Under the pieces are notes generated by a model. It made no database searches. It was given only the letters and a program-made list of their open reading frames with translations, and had not been told where the DNA came from. Positions 35,271 through 45,063 of a stretch of 64,000 nucleotides of DNA are shown here, piece by piece. Origin of the DNA: CAYZXT01 sp964482515. Its GTDB lineage: Bacteria > Elusimicrobiota > Elusimicrobia > FEN-1173. The position numbers and the translations under genes were made by a program. The stretch lies in contig CAYZXT010000005.1 in assembly GCA_964482515.1 (NCBI GenBank), positions 59,432 through 123,431 on the forward strand. The letters are read 5' to 3'. Numbering within the stretch: position 1 is the first letter of the stretch; each line of letters starts with the position of its first letter.

Positions 35271-36205
35271 TTTTTCGCGCGATGCAAATAGTGGAGGAGG
35301 ATCGCTTTTTGGATGTGCAGCCGGTCCTCCGCCTGGTCGAAAACGATGGACTGCGGGCTGTCGATCACGCCGTCAGTGATTTCCAGTCCGCGGTGCGCGG
35401 GCAGGCAATGCATCACCACGGCTTTTTTGTCCGCCAACGCCAGCAGCCGCTCGTTTAACTGATAGGGAGAGAAGACCTGCTTGCGGTGTTCCTGCTCCTC
35501 TTCCTTGCCCATGGACGCCCAGACGTCGGTGTAGAGGACGTGCACTCCCGCCACGGCGGCCTGCGGGTTCCGTTCATAGATGATCCTTCCCCCGCTTTCG
35601 GCGGAGAGCGCCTGGGACATGCCCAAAAATTCTTTCTCCGGATCGTAGCCTTCCGGCGCGGAGATCACCAGGTGCAACCCGAGCAACCCCGCGGCCAGCA
35701 TCCAGGACTGGGCCACGTTGTTGCCGTCGCCCACGTAGCAGATCTTCACCCCTTTTAATTCCTGGGGGGTCTTCAGTTTGAACGCTTCCATGATGGCCTG
35801 CAGGTCGGCCAGGACCTGGCAGGGATGCTCTTTTTCCGTCAGGCCGTTGATCACCGGGCCGGCGGAATACCGGGCCAGCTCGGCCACGTCCGCGTGCCGA
35901 TTCGCTCGGATCATGATGCCGGACAGAAACCGCGACAGGGTCCGCGCCGTGTCCGGCAGGGACTCGCCCCGCTTCATCTGCAGGTCCTGGGCGTTCATGG
36001 AGAGGGCGTTGCCGCCCAATTCGTACATGGCCACGGAGAACGAAACGGCCGTGCGCGTGGACGGCTTTTGGAAGATCATGCCCAGGGTCTTGCCGAACAG
36101 CTCCTGGGAAGGTTTGCGCTGAGCTTTAAGGCGTATGGCCGTGTTGAGGAGTTCGTACACTTCGGTTTGCGTGAGGTCCGCGATGGAGAGAAGATCTTTT
36201 TTCAT
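35267..36205 (-). CDS. argF: Ornithine carbamoyltransferase
   Basis: 312 residues. Carbamoyl-phosphate loop PSTRTAVSF, HPCQVLADLQ, and ornithine-side HCLPAHRGLEI are all present and standard; makes citrulline in arginine synthesis. ATG at 36205 is preferred (matches the family N-terminus; GGTG upstream) over an earlier start adding seven residues. No other arg genes are nearby. Confidence 0.97.
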   Translation of the reverse strand: MKKDLLSIADLTQTEVYELLNTAIRLKAQRKPSQELFGKTLGMIFQKPSTRTAVSFSVAMYELGGNALSMNAQDLQMKRGESLPDTARTLSRFLSGIMIRANRHADVAELARYSAGPVINGLTEKEHPCQVLADLQAIMEAFKLKTPQELKGVKICYVGDGNNVAQSWMLAAGLLGLHLVISAPEGYDPEKEFLGMSQALSAESGGRIIYERNPQAAVAGVHVLYTDVWASMGKEEEQEHRKQVFSPYQLNERLLALADKKAVVMHCLPAHRGLEITDGVIDSPQSIVFDQAEDRLHIQKAILLHYLHRAKK

Positions 36206-36265
36206 GACAACACCTTTCCGAATCAACCGCTGAAAAATGAACGGCCGCGTCTCGCGGCGGAGAAA

Positions 36266-37525
36266 CTAGGGATAGAGGCCCCTGATCCTGGAGGCGGCCG
36301 CGACCCGGGACACGCCCAGGATCAAAGCCGCCGTGCGAAGGTCCGTCTTTTCTTTTTGGGCCATGTCCCAGACTTCTTGGAAGGCCCGCCGCATCACCTG
36401 GCGCAATTGCCGGCGGATTTCTTCTTCGTCCCAGAAATAGGCCTGGATGTCCTGGACCCACTCAAAATACGAAACGGTGACGCCGCCCGCGTTGGCCAGG
36501 ATGTCCGGCACCACGGTCACCTTGCGCCGGCGAAGGATCTCGTCGGCTTCGGGCGTCGTCGGCCCGTTGGCGGCTTCCACCACGATGGACGCCCGGATTC
36601 TGTCCGCATTGTCCTTGGTGATCTGGCCTTCCAGCGCCGCCGGGACCAGAATGTCGCAGTCCCCGGTCAAAAGGGCTTCGTTCGAGACCGGGGCCCCTTC
36701 CGGGAAGCCGGCAATGGAGCCGCTCCGGCAGACGTACTCCGACAACATTTTGACATTTATACCGCCGGAATTCCATACGCCGCCGCCCACGTCCGACACC
36801 CCCACGATCCGGGCGCCGAGCTCATCCAGCAACCTGACCGAATGGAAACCGACGTTGCCGAAGCCCTGGACCGCCACGCGGGCGTTCTTCAAGGGTCTTT
36901 TCAGGGCGCGGCAAATCTCTTCGGTCGCGTAGGCCACGCCCCGACCGGTGGCGTCGACCCGGCCCACGGAGCCGCCGATCTCCAAAGGCTTGCCCGTGAC
37001 CACCCCCGGCACGGAATAACCGCTGTTCATGGAGAAAGTGTCCATCATCCAGCCCATGACCTTGGCGTTGGTGTTCATGTCCGGCGCGGGAATGTCTTTT
37101 TCCGGGCCGATGATGATCTGGAGTTCCGAAATGTACCGGCGCGTCAGATGTTCCATCTCGTTGTCGGACAGTTTCTTCGGATCGCAGACCACGCCGCCCT
37201 TGGCCCCGCCGAAGGGGATCCGCACCACGGCGCATTTCCAGGTCATCCACATGGCCAACGCCGTGACTTCGTCCAGGTCCACCTGGGGATGGTATCGCAC
37301 GCCGCCCTTGGCCGGCCCGCGGGACATATTGTGCTGCACGCGGTAGCCGTCGAAGACCTGGAGCCGCCCGCTGTCCAAACGAACGGGCACCGCGACCTGC
37401 AGGATTCGCTGGGGATATTTGAGTTTTTCGTGGAGGCCGGGATCGAGGGACAAACGCTCCGCGGCGAGGCGCAGCTGTTCGCGGGCCATCTCCAGCGGGT
37501 TAACGTTACGATTGGAATTTATCAT
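36266..37525 (-). CDS. gdhA: Glutamate dehydrogenase
   Basis: 419-residue Glu/Leu/Phe/Val dehydrogenase. GPAKGGVRYHP and PFGGAKGGVVCDP hold the substrate Lys residues, PAPDMNT is conserved, and the Rossmann part begins RVAVQGFGNVG. It interconverts 2-oxoglutarate and glutamate. The ATG at 37525 gives a normal length; a GTG at 37540 in the same frame is possible. Neither has a convincing Shine-Dalgarno. 60 nt upstream of argF, so nitrogen-metabolism genes are paired. Confidence 0.95.
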   Translation of the reverse strand: MINSNRNVNPLEMAREQLRLAAERLSLDPGLHEKLKYPQRILQVAVPVRLDSGRLQVFDGYRVQHNMSRGPAKGGVRYHPQVDLDEVTALAMWMTWKCAVVRIPFGGAKGGVVCDPKKLSDNEMEHLTRRYISELQIIIGPEKDIPAPDMNTNAKVMGWMMDTFSMNSGYSVPGVVTGKPLEIGGSVGRVDATGRGVAYATEEICRALKRPLKNARVAVQGFGNVGFHSVRLLDELGARIVGVSDVGGGVWNSGGINVKMLSEYVCRSGSIAGFPEGAPVSNEALLTGDCDILVPAALEGQITKDNADRIRASIVVEAANGPTTPEADEILRRRKVTVVPDILANAGGVTVSYFEWVQDIQAYFWDEEEIRRQLRQVMRRAFQEVWDMAQKEKTDLRTAALILGVSRVAAASRIRGLYP

Positions 37526-37629
37526 TTGGTTGCGGAACACGGATTTCAGATCGTGGGGTTAAACAAAGCAATACTGGGATTTCAACATGCCGTTCATTCC
37601 ACAATCCGCGTTCTGAAATCCGCAATTGT

Positions 37630-38922
37630 CTACGGTCCCCAGTGCGGCGTGAAGGCCTGTCCCGGTATGTTCCCCAGGGGCTGCGGGTTGGAGCCGTCGA
37701 AGCCCATGACCCAGAGCTCGGATTTCCCCCGGCGGGTGGAGGTGAAGACGAGATAGCGGCCGTCCGGCGACCAGCTGGGGTTCTCGTTGTTCCCGGTGCC
37801 GAAGGTCAGACGCTGCGTGGAACCGGAACCGATGTCCATGGTATAGATGTCGAAATTCCCCTGGAATTCGCTTTTGGAGAACGCGATCAAATTGCCCTGG
37901 GGCGACCAGGCGGGCGAATCGCACTCGCCGTTGGACGTGAGGCGCCGCAGGTTGGCCCCCGTCGTGTCCATCGTATAGATCTGCGGATAGCCGGGACGGT
38001 CCGATGTGAAAGCCAGCTGATGCCCGTCCGGCGACGGATAGGGCGCAGTGTCCACGGAATAGGAGTTCGTCAGGACTTTTATGACGCGCCCCGACATGTC
38101 TACTTGATAGAGGTTGGGGTTCCCGGCGTAGGAAAGCGTCGCGATGACGCTCCGGCCGTCCGGCATCCACATCGCCGCGCCGTTCAGCCCCTCAAAACGG
38201 GTGAGGACGCGCCGCTGCTGGCCGTCGACGTCCATGACGTTGAGGTGCGTCGAACCGCCCCGGTAGGAAATATAGACGATGAATTTCCCGTCGGGCGAGA
38301 CCTTGGGCAACAGGGAAATGGACTTGTCGTTGGTGAGCCGCCGGAACCCCTGGCCGTCGTAGTCGACCACGGCGACTTCTTTTTTGCCCGTGACGTTGGT
38401 GATGAAATATATCTTGGAATGGGCCACGCCGGGCGTCCCGAGAAAGTACTTCACGACCTCGTCGGCCCAGGCGTGCGCGGCGTCGCGTTCGCGGCCGGCT
38501 TCGTTGACGTAACGCTTTTCCAAGATCAACTTTTTGGAATTGACGTCGTGGAGCATGCCGGTAAATTCAAAGCGGCCGGAGGTCGCCAGACTCACGTAAC
38601 CCGTGACCAGGATGTCCGCTTTCTGCAGTCCCCAGGACTCGAACGAGATCCTTCGGTTCACCGGCGGCACGCCGCCTTCGATGATGTTGAAGATGCGGGG
38701 AAAGAGCAGGTCGCCCTTGACCACGTCCCGCATCTCCCGCGCCAGCTTGGCTTCCTTGACGTCGGTGCGCGCCGGCGTGAAGTCCGCCAGACCCAGGTTC
38801 AGGCGCTGCCCGTGGGCGGACAGCTCCAAGTATACGGCGTCCTTCGCCCAGCCGCGGGAAGATCCGCAGAGCAGGGCCAAAGCGGCGATCATCGTCAGAA
38901 AAACAGGTCGTGTTCTTTTCAT
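37630..38922 (-). CDS. tolB: TolB, periplasmic beta-propeller of the Tol-Pal system
   Basis: 430 residues: signal peptide, an N-terminal alpha/beta domain, and a C-terminal propeller with repeats such as GYPQIYTMDTTGANLRRLT and SPDGRYLVFTSTRRGKSELW. TolB binds Pal and helps constrict the outer membrane at division. Third of pal-cpoB-tolB on the minus strand; tolQRA are not in the window. Confidence 0.95.
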   Translation of the reverse strand: MKRTRPVFLTMIAALALLCGSSRGWAKDAVYLELSAHGQRLNLGLADFTPARTDVKEAKLAREMRDVVKGDLLFPRIFNIIEGGVPPVNRRISFESWGLQKADILVTGYVSLATSGRFEFTGMLHDVNSKKLILEKRYVNEAGRERDAAHAWADEVVKYFLGTPGVAHSKIYFITNVTGKKEVAVVDYDGQGFRRLTNDKSISLLPKVSPDGKFIVYISYRGGSTHLNVMDVDGQQRRVLTRFEGLNGAAMWMPDGRSVIATLSYAGNPNLYQVDMSGRVIKVLTNSYSVDTAPYPSPDGHQLAFTSDRPGYPQIYTMDTTGANLRRLTSNGECDSPAWSPQGNLIAFSKSEFQGNFDIYTMDIGSGSTQRLTFGTGNNENPSWSPDGRYLVFTSTRRGKSELWVMGFDGSNPQPLGNIPGQAFTPHWGP

Positions 38923-38953
38923 AGGGGGTTCATCCGGCGGGGCATGAAGCCGG

Positions 38954-39811
38954 TCAGTTCGAAGAAGGCGTTTCGTCCTTCAGGGCCTCGGCGCGGGACT
39001 TGGCCGCTTCGGCCTCTTTCCGGTAAGGGTATTTGCGGATCACGACGTCGTATACCGCCAAGGCTTCCTTCGATTTTCCCAGCTGTTCCAGGGCCTGGCC
39101 TTTCTGGAAATGGACCGTGGGAACGATGGCGCTCTTGGGGTATTTCGTCAACACCTCGTCGTAGGCCTCGATGGCCTTGTCCCACGCGTCCCGGGCGAAG
39201 TGGCTTTCCCCGATATAAAACTGCGCTTCCCCGGCCTTTTCCGTGTCGCCGTACATGTCCAAATAGTTTTGGAATCCCTTCGCGGCCACGTCGTAACGCC
39301 GCTTGGTGAAATCGCCGTAGGCCGACTTGAAAAGGGCGCTGGGGGAAGGCGGCGCGGAAGCCTTGGCCTTGGAAGGGCTCTCCGTTCCGGCATCCGCCTT
39401 CGATTTCCCCTCCGTCTTGGATTTCGGTTTCGCCTTGGTCTTCATGTCCGTGGCGACGTCGGTGACGTTCTGGGAGAGGAGGTCCAACCGGCTGGTGAGA
39501 TTTTTGTCGAGATCGTCGAGCTTGGTGGTCAGCTGCGACATCCGGTTTTCGCTTTCGTCGAGGTGGGCGGAAAGGATTTCCATGTTGCGGTTCAATGATC
39601 CCATCTGGGCGTTCAGGTCGGCCTGGTTTCCTTCCAGCGCCGTCTGATAGCCGGACTGGCTGGCCTGGACCTTGGCGAGCGTGTTCTGGAGATGGACGAT
39701 GTCCACCCGCAGGTCTTCAATCTCCTGCTGAGTGGCCAGGCAGCCGGTCAGAGAAAAACCGACAAACAAAAAACCGGCGAAAAGTCTCCACGAGGTTTTT
39801 AGCTCTCTCAC
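38954..39811 (-). CDS. cpoB: CpoB/YbgF-like Tol-Pal accessory lipoprotein
   Basis: 285 residues: signal peptide with lipobox SLTGC, a coiled coil (about 30-120), a charged Lys/Ser-rich linker and three TPRs at the C-terminus (LFKSAYGDFTKRRYDVAAKG; FYIGESHFARDAWDKAIEAY). CpoB coordinates peptidoglycan synthesis with Tol-driven constriction. GTG start with AAAGGA upstream. E. coli CpoB is not lipidated; the lipobox is a small difference. Confidence 0.9.
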   Translation of the reverse strand: MRELKTSWRLFAGFLFVGFSLTGCLATQQEIEDLRVDIVHLQNTLAKVQASQSGYQTALEGNQADLNAQMGSLNRNMEILSAHLDESENRMSQLTTKLDDLDKNLTSRLDLLSQNVTDVATDMKTKAKPKSKTEGKSKADAGTESPSKAKASAPPSPSALFKSAYGDFTKRRYDVAAKGFQNYLDMYGDTEKAGEAQFYIGESHFARDAWDKAIEAYDEVLTKYPKSAIVPTVHFQKGQALEQLGKSKEALAVYDVVIRKYPYRKEAEAAKSRAEALKDETPSSN

Positions 39812-39854
39812 GTGAGTTCCTTTCCGCCGGTTGGGATCAATCGAAGGGCCGGGC

Positions 39855-40430
39855 CTATTGGGCCGGCAGCTTGTCCATGGGGATGCGGATCGCCGTCGGG
39901 GACTTCAGGGTGGTCTCTCCGCGACGGTTCCTGGACCAGCAATTCTCGTTCTCCTCGGTGCAGACAGGGTGCTCCTCGCCGTAGGAGATGGTGGAGAGCA
40001 GGGATTTCTGTATGCCGAGCGTGGCGTAATAGCTCTTCACCGAGTTCGCCCGCCGCTGGCCCAGGGCCAGGTTGTACTCGACGGTCCCGCGCTGGTCGGC
40101 GTGGCCTTCCACCCGTACCTGCACACCCTGCGCATTAGCCAGGATGGCTTTCACGATGGCCGCATTTTGCTTCAGGACCGTACGGGCCGCGGGGTTCAGG
40201 TCCGCGCGGTTGGTGTCGAAATAAATCGGCGCCAGGGAAGGGACGTTCACCCAGTCCGTGCCGATGTCGATGCCGGGGGCCATCTGATCGGCCGCCATCT
40301 GTTCTTCGGTGGGAGGAACTTCGGCCTCCGCGTCCAAGGCTTTTTTCTGCGGCTTGGGGCAGCCCGCCAAAACCATTGCGAACGCCGACAACAAAACCAT
40401 CTTCCCGATTTCACGGAACGTTAATTTCAT
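39855..40430 (-). CDS. pal: Pal, peptidoglycan-associated lipoprotein
   Basis: 191 residues: signal peptide with lipobox VLAGC, a polar linker, and an OmpA-like domain with RVEGHADQRGTVEYNLALGQRRANSVKSY (two parts), holding the Asp/Arg that bind diaminopimelate. Tethers the outer membrane to the wall. ATG at 40430 is preferred because GGGAG is well spaced; an in-frame GTG lies 9 nt upstream. First gene of pal-cpoB-tolB. Confidence 0.95.
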   Translation of the reverse strand: MKLTFREIGKMVLLSAFAMVLAGCPKPQKKALDAEAEVPPTEEQMAADQMAPGIDIGTDWVNVPSLAPIYFDTNRADLNPAARTVLKQNAAIVKAILANAQGVQVRVEGHADQRGTVEYNLALGQRRANSVKSYYATLGIQKSLLSTISYGEEHPVCTEENENCWSRNRRGETTLKSPTAIRIPMDKLPAQ

Positions 40431-40630
40431 AGGATGCACTCCCTTTCACAATTGGATCGTATCCGGATATGCTACAAAAAAGAATCGAAAAAAAACAACA
40501 AAACGTTCCAGCCGTCCACGAGAAAAGTTCCACCTGGAAACGGTTGAACTGTCGTAGCGAGTCAAAGGACAGTAATTAGACCTGATACGCTTCCCATTGT
40601 TACACTTTATAAATTACCGGGGAAATCATT

Positions 40631-41005
40631 TTATGGGTTGTCGGATTTTTTTTCGAGCAATCCGCTGATCACTCTCAGCAGCTCATTGATGTCGAAGGGT
40701 TTCGCCATGTGGCAATCGGCGCCGGATGCTTCCACCGCGACGCGGTCCTTGTCGTAGTCCCGGCTGGTCAGGAGGATGATCTTCCGCTCCGGGAAGCGGT
40801 CCGAAAGGTCCGCCGCCACGTGATAGCCGTCGATGTAAGGCATGGTCACATCGAGGAGATACAGATCGAAATTGCCGGCGAGTCCTTCCTGGAGGGCCTT
40901 GCGTCCGTCCGATACGACCACCACCTCGTGGCCCGCCATCTCCAGAGTCATCTTAATGAGCTCCAGCGCTTCGAGATCGTCGTCCGCCGCTAAAATCCGC
41001 GCCAT
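40631..41005 (-). CDS. Single-domain response regulator (CheY-like)
   Basis: 124-residue receiver domain only. The acidic pair (AADDD), phosphoacceptor Asp in YLLDVTMP, a Ser/Thr switch (LLTSRD) and the conserved Lys (MAKPFD) are all present. No output domain and no kinase nearby. It starts 12 nt after the dnaE stop, so it is co-transcribed with the replicative polymerase. Confidence 0.92.
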   Translation of the reverse strand: MARILAADDDLEALELIKMTLEMAGHEVVVVSDGRKALQEGLAGNFDLYLLDVTMPYIDGYHVAADLSDRFPERKIILLTSRDYDKDRVAVEASGADCHMAKPFDINELLRVISGLLEKKSDNP

Positions 41006-41017
41006 GGTTCGTCCTTC

Positions 41018-44000
41018 CTAGACCGGGACCGCGGGCCGCGCAACCGCCGGCGTTTGGCGACTGCGCAATTCCCAGCAGTTCCGCCCCAAAATCCGTTCCA
41101 CGTCGTGTAGGAACCCATCCGACGGCCTGACCTTCCGTTCCGTCAGGAGGGCGTATTCCCCCTTGGTCGGCGTCTTCAGGCGCAGCACGATCTGGCAGGC
41201 GCCGGGATGGTCGGTGAAAACCTTGTCGAGCCGGTTCAACGGTTCGTCCGCCATGCCAGCCGTGGCGACGTTCAGGACGACCCATTTGATCAGCCGCTCA
41301 CGCGCGTCTTTCAGGGGAACGACCTCTTCCACCAGCAGGTCCCGGAAATCGCCGCGCGGCTCAAGCTTTCCCTTCACCACGACCATTTCATGGGCCACGA
41401 GGACCTTCGCCACCTCCGGCGTGAAGGTTTTGGGAAAGACCACGCATTCCACTTCGCCCTCCAGGTCTTCCAGCTTGAAGCGCGCCATGGCCTTGCCGGT
41501 CTTGGTGATGGTCTTTTTGGTGTTCAAAATCATTCCCGCCACGCGCACGATGCCGGACTCCGGCAATTTGCCGAGCGAGTGGGTGACGTAGCTGGCCAGC
41601 TCCTTGCGGTAGCGCGCCAGCGGATGGCCCGACAAATAAAACCCCAGGACGTCTTTCTCGTGGGCCAACAGTTCATGCTCGGACCATTCCACCGCGCCGT
41701 TCTCCCCGGACTGGGCCACGTTGCCCGGGACCGCTGGGCGGACGCGCGACTTCACGATCTCCTTCATGTCGAAGAGCGATGCCTGGCCCACCACCGCCTC
41801 TTCCTTGGTCCGCGACGCCACCGCCAGAGAGTCTTCCACGTGACGGAAAAGCTGGGAGCGCCACTGGCAGAGCTCCAGCATCCGGACCTCTTCCACTTCC
41901 TGCCCCAGCACCGGGCGGAAATTGTCGAAGGCGCCGGCCTTGACCAGCGATTCCACGACCTTGCGGTTGACCGTCCGGGTGTCGATCCTCGAACAGAATT
42001 CTTCCAGGGACTTGAACGAGCCGCCGTCGCGTCGCGCCGCGAGGATGGAATCCACGGCGCCGTCGCCCACGTTCTTCACGGCCAGGAGGCCGAAGCGTAT
42101 CTTCGGAGAGTCCTTCTCCTCGACCGGAGAGCTTTCGACGGAAAAAACGCCCTGGGACGCCTGCACGTCCGGCGGTAAAATTTGGATCCCCATCTCCTCG
42201 GCCTCGCTGATGTAGGTGACGAGCTTGGACTCCACGCCCTCCTTGGACCCCAGGGCCGAATGCCCGATTTCCGACGTCAGCACCGCGGTCATGAACTCCA
42301 CGGGGTAGTTGGCCTTGAGGAAAGCGGTTTGATAGGAGACGAGGCCGTAGGCCGAGGCGTGGCTCTTGTTGAACCCGTAGCCGCCGAACTGGACCATGAG
42401 GTCGAAAACTTTCTCGGCGATTTTCTTGTCGACGTTTTTCTTCTTGGCCCCCTCCATGAACTTGTCCCGCTGCTGCTCCATGATCTCCGGGATTTTCTTG
42501 CCCATGGCCTTGCGCAGCAGGTCGGCTTCGCCGGGCGTGTAGCCGGCCATCGCCTGGGCGATCCGCATGACCTGTTCCTGGTAAACGATGATGCCGTATG
42601 TGTCGTTGAGGATGGGTTCGAGCAGCGGATGGTCGAACTTCACCTTGGAGCGGGCGTGCTTGCGGGAAACGAACTCGTCCAACATCCCGGAACCCATGGG
42701 GCCGGGGCGGTAGAGCGAAATCAGGGCGACGACGTCGTCGAGGGAAGAGGGCTTCAGCTTCCGGAGCAGGTCGCGCATGCCGCCGGATTCGACCTGGAAC
42801 ACGCCGCCCGTGCGCCCGGAGGAAAGCAGCTTATAGGTGGCGGCGTCGTCCACGGGGATTTTGTCGATGTCGAAGTCCGGCTTGTGCCGCTCCCGTACCA
42901 GGTTGACGGCGTCCCGGATCACGCGCAGCGTGCGCAGCCCGAGGAAGTCCACCTTCAGCAGGCCGAGCTTCAGGACGGACTCGTCGTTGTACTGCGTGGT
43001 GACGACGTCGCGCGAGCCCTTGGCGAGCGGCGAGTGCTCGGTGATGTTTCCCGCCGCGATGATGGTCCCGGCCGCGTGAACGCCGGTATGGCGCTTCAAT
43101 CCCTCGAGCCGCTTGGCCAAATCCAAAAGCTTTTTGACCTGGGGATCCTGATCATAAAGGGCCTTCAGCTCCGGAACGTCCTGCATGGCCGAATGGATCG
43201 TGGTGCCGAGTTCCCGCGGGATCAACCGGCTGATCCTGTCGACTTCGGTCAAAGGGATGTCGAGTACGCGCCCGACGTCGCGAACCACCAGCCGCGCCAG
43301 CATGGCGCCGAAGGTGATGATCTGGGCGACGCAGGCCTCGCCGTATTTCCCGCGGACGTATTCGATGACCTTTTCGCGCCCGTCGTCCGCGAAGTCGATG
43401 TCCAGGTCGGGCATGCTTCGCCGCTCGGGGTTCAGAAAGCGCTCGAAGAGCAGGCCGTTCTGGATCGGATCGATGTTGGTGATCGCCAGGGAGAAAGCGG
43501 TCAGCGCGCCGGCGCCCGATCCGCGGCCCGGACCCACGGGGATCCCTTCCTTCCGCGCGTAGTGGATGAAGTCCCACACGATCAGGAAGTAGGTGGCGAA
43601 GCCCATCTTGCGGATGATCTCGAGCTCGTAATCCAGCCGCGCCTTGTATTCCGGCTTGATGTGGCCCAGGCGCTTCTTCAAACCCTCGAGGCAAAGTTTT
43701 TCGAGATAGCTTTCCGGCGAATCGCCGACGGGAACGTCGTAGCGCGGCAAAAGGATTTGGTTGAAGTTCATCTTAATGTGGCAGCGCTCCGCGATGGCCA
43801 GCGTGTTCTTGATCGCCTCCGGCACTTCGGCGAAGCGCGTCAGCATTTCCTGCGGCGACTTATAGTAAAACTCCGGCACCGCGTATCTCATGCGGTTGGG
43901 ATCGTTCAGCGTCTTGCCCGTGCCGATGCAAAGCAACACGTCATGGGCGAAGGAGTCGTCCTTGCGGAAATAGTGGCAGTCGTTGGTGGCGACGAGAGGC

Positions 44001-44626
44001 GCGCCGGTCTTCTTCGACATTTCCACCAACTGCGGAAAGACCTGTTTCTGCTGCGGCAGACCATGGTCCATGAGCTCGATGAAAAAGTTGTCCTTGCCGA
44101 AGATCTGCTGGAAATCGTCCAACTCCTTGTAGGCCTTCTGGGGATCTTCCCTGAGGAGCGCCGAGCAGATGCTCCCCTTCAAACAGCCGGACAGACCGAT
44201 CAGTCCTTCGCTGTTCTCGGCCAGGATCTCCCGGTCCATGCGGGGCTTGTAATAGTACCCCTCGAGGTAGGCGCGGGAGGAAAGCTTCATCAAATTCTTG
44301 TAGCCCGTCTCGTTGTAGGCCAGGATGGTCATGTGGTTGGAAGCTTCGCTGGGCCCGCCGGAACGGTCGAGGCGGGAGTTCGGCGCGATGTAGGCTTCGA
44401 TGCCGATGATGGGATTGATGCCCACCGCCGTGCAGACGGAATAAAACTCCACGGCGCCGAAGAGGTTTCCGTGGTCCGTGACGGCCAGCGACTGAAACTT
44501 GGACGCGGCCATCTGCTTGATGAACTCGGACGGATTGCCCTTTTCGTCGGTGAGGCGCGTGGCCCCGTCCAGGAGGCTGTATTCGGTGTGGTTGTGGAGG
44601 TGGACGAACGGCGCGTGGGTAGACAT
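41018..44626 (-). CDS. dnaE: DNA polymerase III alpha subunit
   Basis: 1202-residue DnaE1-type polymerase. PHP domain at the N-terminus (HLHNHTEYSLLDG), the palm with GRGSGAGALTAF and the catalytic PDLDIDFADD near residue 400, fingers with GYGFNKSHASAYG, tandem HhH, and an OB fold (VRVAGMILNTKKTITKTGK) near residue 1000. PHP His residues look intact, so proofreading or pyrophosphatase activity may persist. Confidence 0.97.
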   Translation of the reverse strand: MSTHAPFVHLHNHTEYSLLDGATRLTDEKGNPSEFIKQMAASKFQSLAVTDHGNLFGAVEFYSVCTAVGINPIIGIEAYIAPNSRLDRSGGPSEASNHMTILAYNETGYKNLMKLSSRAYLEGYYYKPRMDREILAENSEGLIGLSGCLKGSICSALLREDPQKAYKELDDFQQIFGKDNFFIELMDHGLPQQKQVFPQLVEMSKKTGAPLVATNDCHYFRKDDSFAHDVLLCIGTGKTLNDPNRMRYAVPEFYYKSPQEMLTRFAEVPEAIKNTLAIAERCHIKMNFNQILLPRYDVPVGDSPESYLEKLCLEGLKKRLGHIKPEYKARLDYELEIIRKMGFATYFLIVWDFIHYARKEGIPVGPGRGSGAGALTAFSLAITNIDPIQNGLLFERFLNPERRSMPDLDIDFADDGREKVIEYVRGKYGEACVAQIITFGAMLARLVVRDVGRVLDIPLTEVDRISRLIPRELGTTIHSAMQDVPELKALYDQDPQVKKLLDLAKRLEGLKRHTGVHAAGTIIAAGNITEHSPLAKGSRDVVTTQYNDESVLKLGLLKVDFLGLRTLRVIRDAVNLVRERHKPDFDIDKIPVDDAATYKLLSSGRTGGVFQVESGGMRDLLRKLKPSSLDDVVALISLYRPGPMGSGMLDEFVSRKHARSKVKFDHPLLEPILNDTYGIIVYQEQVMRIAQAMAGYTPGEADLLRKAMGKKIPEIMEQQRDKFMEGAKKKNVDKKIAEKVFDLMVQFGGYGFNKSHASAYGLVSYQTAFLKANYPVEFMTAVLTSEIGHSALGSKEGVESKLVTYISEAEEMGIQILPPDVQASQGVFSVESSPVEEKDSPKIRFGLLAVKNVGDGAVDSILAARRDGGSFKSLEEFCSRIDTRTVNRKVVESLVKAGAFDNFRPVLGQEVEEVRMLELCQWRSQLFRHVEDSLAVASRTKEEAVVGQASLFDMKEIVKSRVRPAVPGNVAQSGENGAVEWSEHELLAHEKDVLGFYLSGHPLARYRKELASYVTHSLGKLPESGIVRVAGMILNTKKTITKTGKAMARFKLEDLEGEVECVVFPKTFTPEVAKVLVAHEMVVVKGKLEPRGDFRDLLVEEVVPLKDARERLIKWVVLNVATAGMADEPLNRLDKVFTDHPGACQIVLRLKTPTKGEYALLTERKVRPSDGFLHDVERILGRNCWELRSRQTPAVARPAVPV

Positions 44627-44656
44627 TTCTATAGTCCCTTTGGAGTTGAAAAGGGG

Positions 44657-44685
44657 ATTATAACTTTAAAATGCCGGGATGGGAA
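44657..44685 (-). promoter_or_regulatory. Promoter of dnaE
   Basis: On the minus strand TTCCCA (44685-44680), 17-nt spacer, TATAAT (44662-44657), 30 nt before the dnaE ATG. Confidence 0.6.
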
Positions 44686-44736
44686 TTTGGATTTTTATCG
44701 ACGGGAAATCGCGCCGGGAGGCGCGAACGAAACGGA

Positions 44737-45024
44737 CTACTTTTTTAAGCCTGGGACGGGGGAACCGATCTCGGTGGCGTCGGGCAGGATGATCCCCACG
44801 CCGATGGCGGCGTAACCGCCGAGGATCAGGAACGGGCAGAGGTTGCTGGCCCAGTTCTGGCCGGCCGGGTCCGTGAGCGTCAGAACGTAATAACCGACGG
44901 CGGCCAAGGCGACGCCCGCGGCCATGGTGATCTTGCCGCGTTTGGAAATGATCGGGCCGGAGGGAAGCGCTTCGGATTGTTTAACGGCAGCGGACTGGGG
45001 TTTGAATTTCATCTTCTTGGCCAT
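44737..45024 (-). CDS. Small two-TM membrane protein of unknown function
   Basis: 95 residues: a basic cytosolic N-terminus, TM1 (MAAGVALAAVGYYVLTLT), a short loop DPAGQNWASNLCP, and TM2 (FLILGGYAAIGVGIIL), then a short tail. I do not recognise the family with certainty; the Asp-Pro-x-Gly-x-Asn loop recalls small membrane proteins encoded near envelope genes. It lies between the Omp85-fusion gene and dnaE. Confidence 0.75.
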   Translation of the reverse strand: MAKKMKFKPQSAAVKQSEALPSGPIISKRGKITMAAGVALAAVGYYVLTLTDPAGQNWASNLCPFLILGGYAAIGVGIILPDATEIGSPVPGLKK

Positions 45025-45063
45025 GTGGTAATTCTCCTAAATCTCGTCCGGCGATGTCAATTT

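Noticed and set aside
42182..44815. An 877-codon open frame on the plus strand opposite dnaE
   Set aside because: It is the antisense shadow of a GC-rich gene. dnaE on the other strand has every family motif, and this frame is rich in His/Arg/Val without a recognisable domain.
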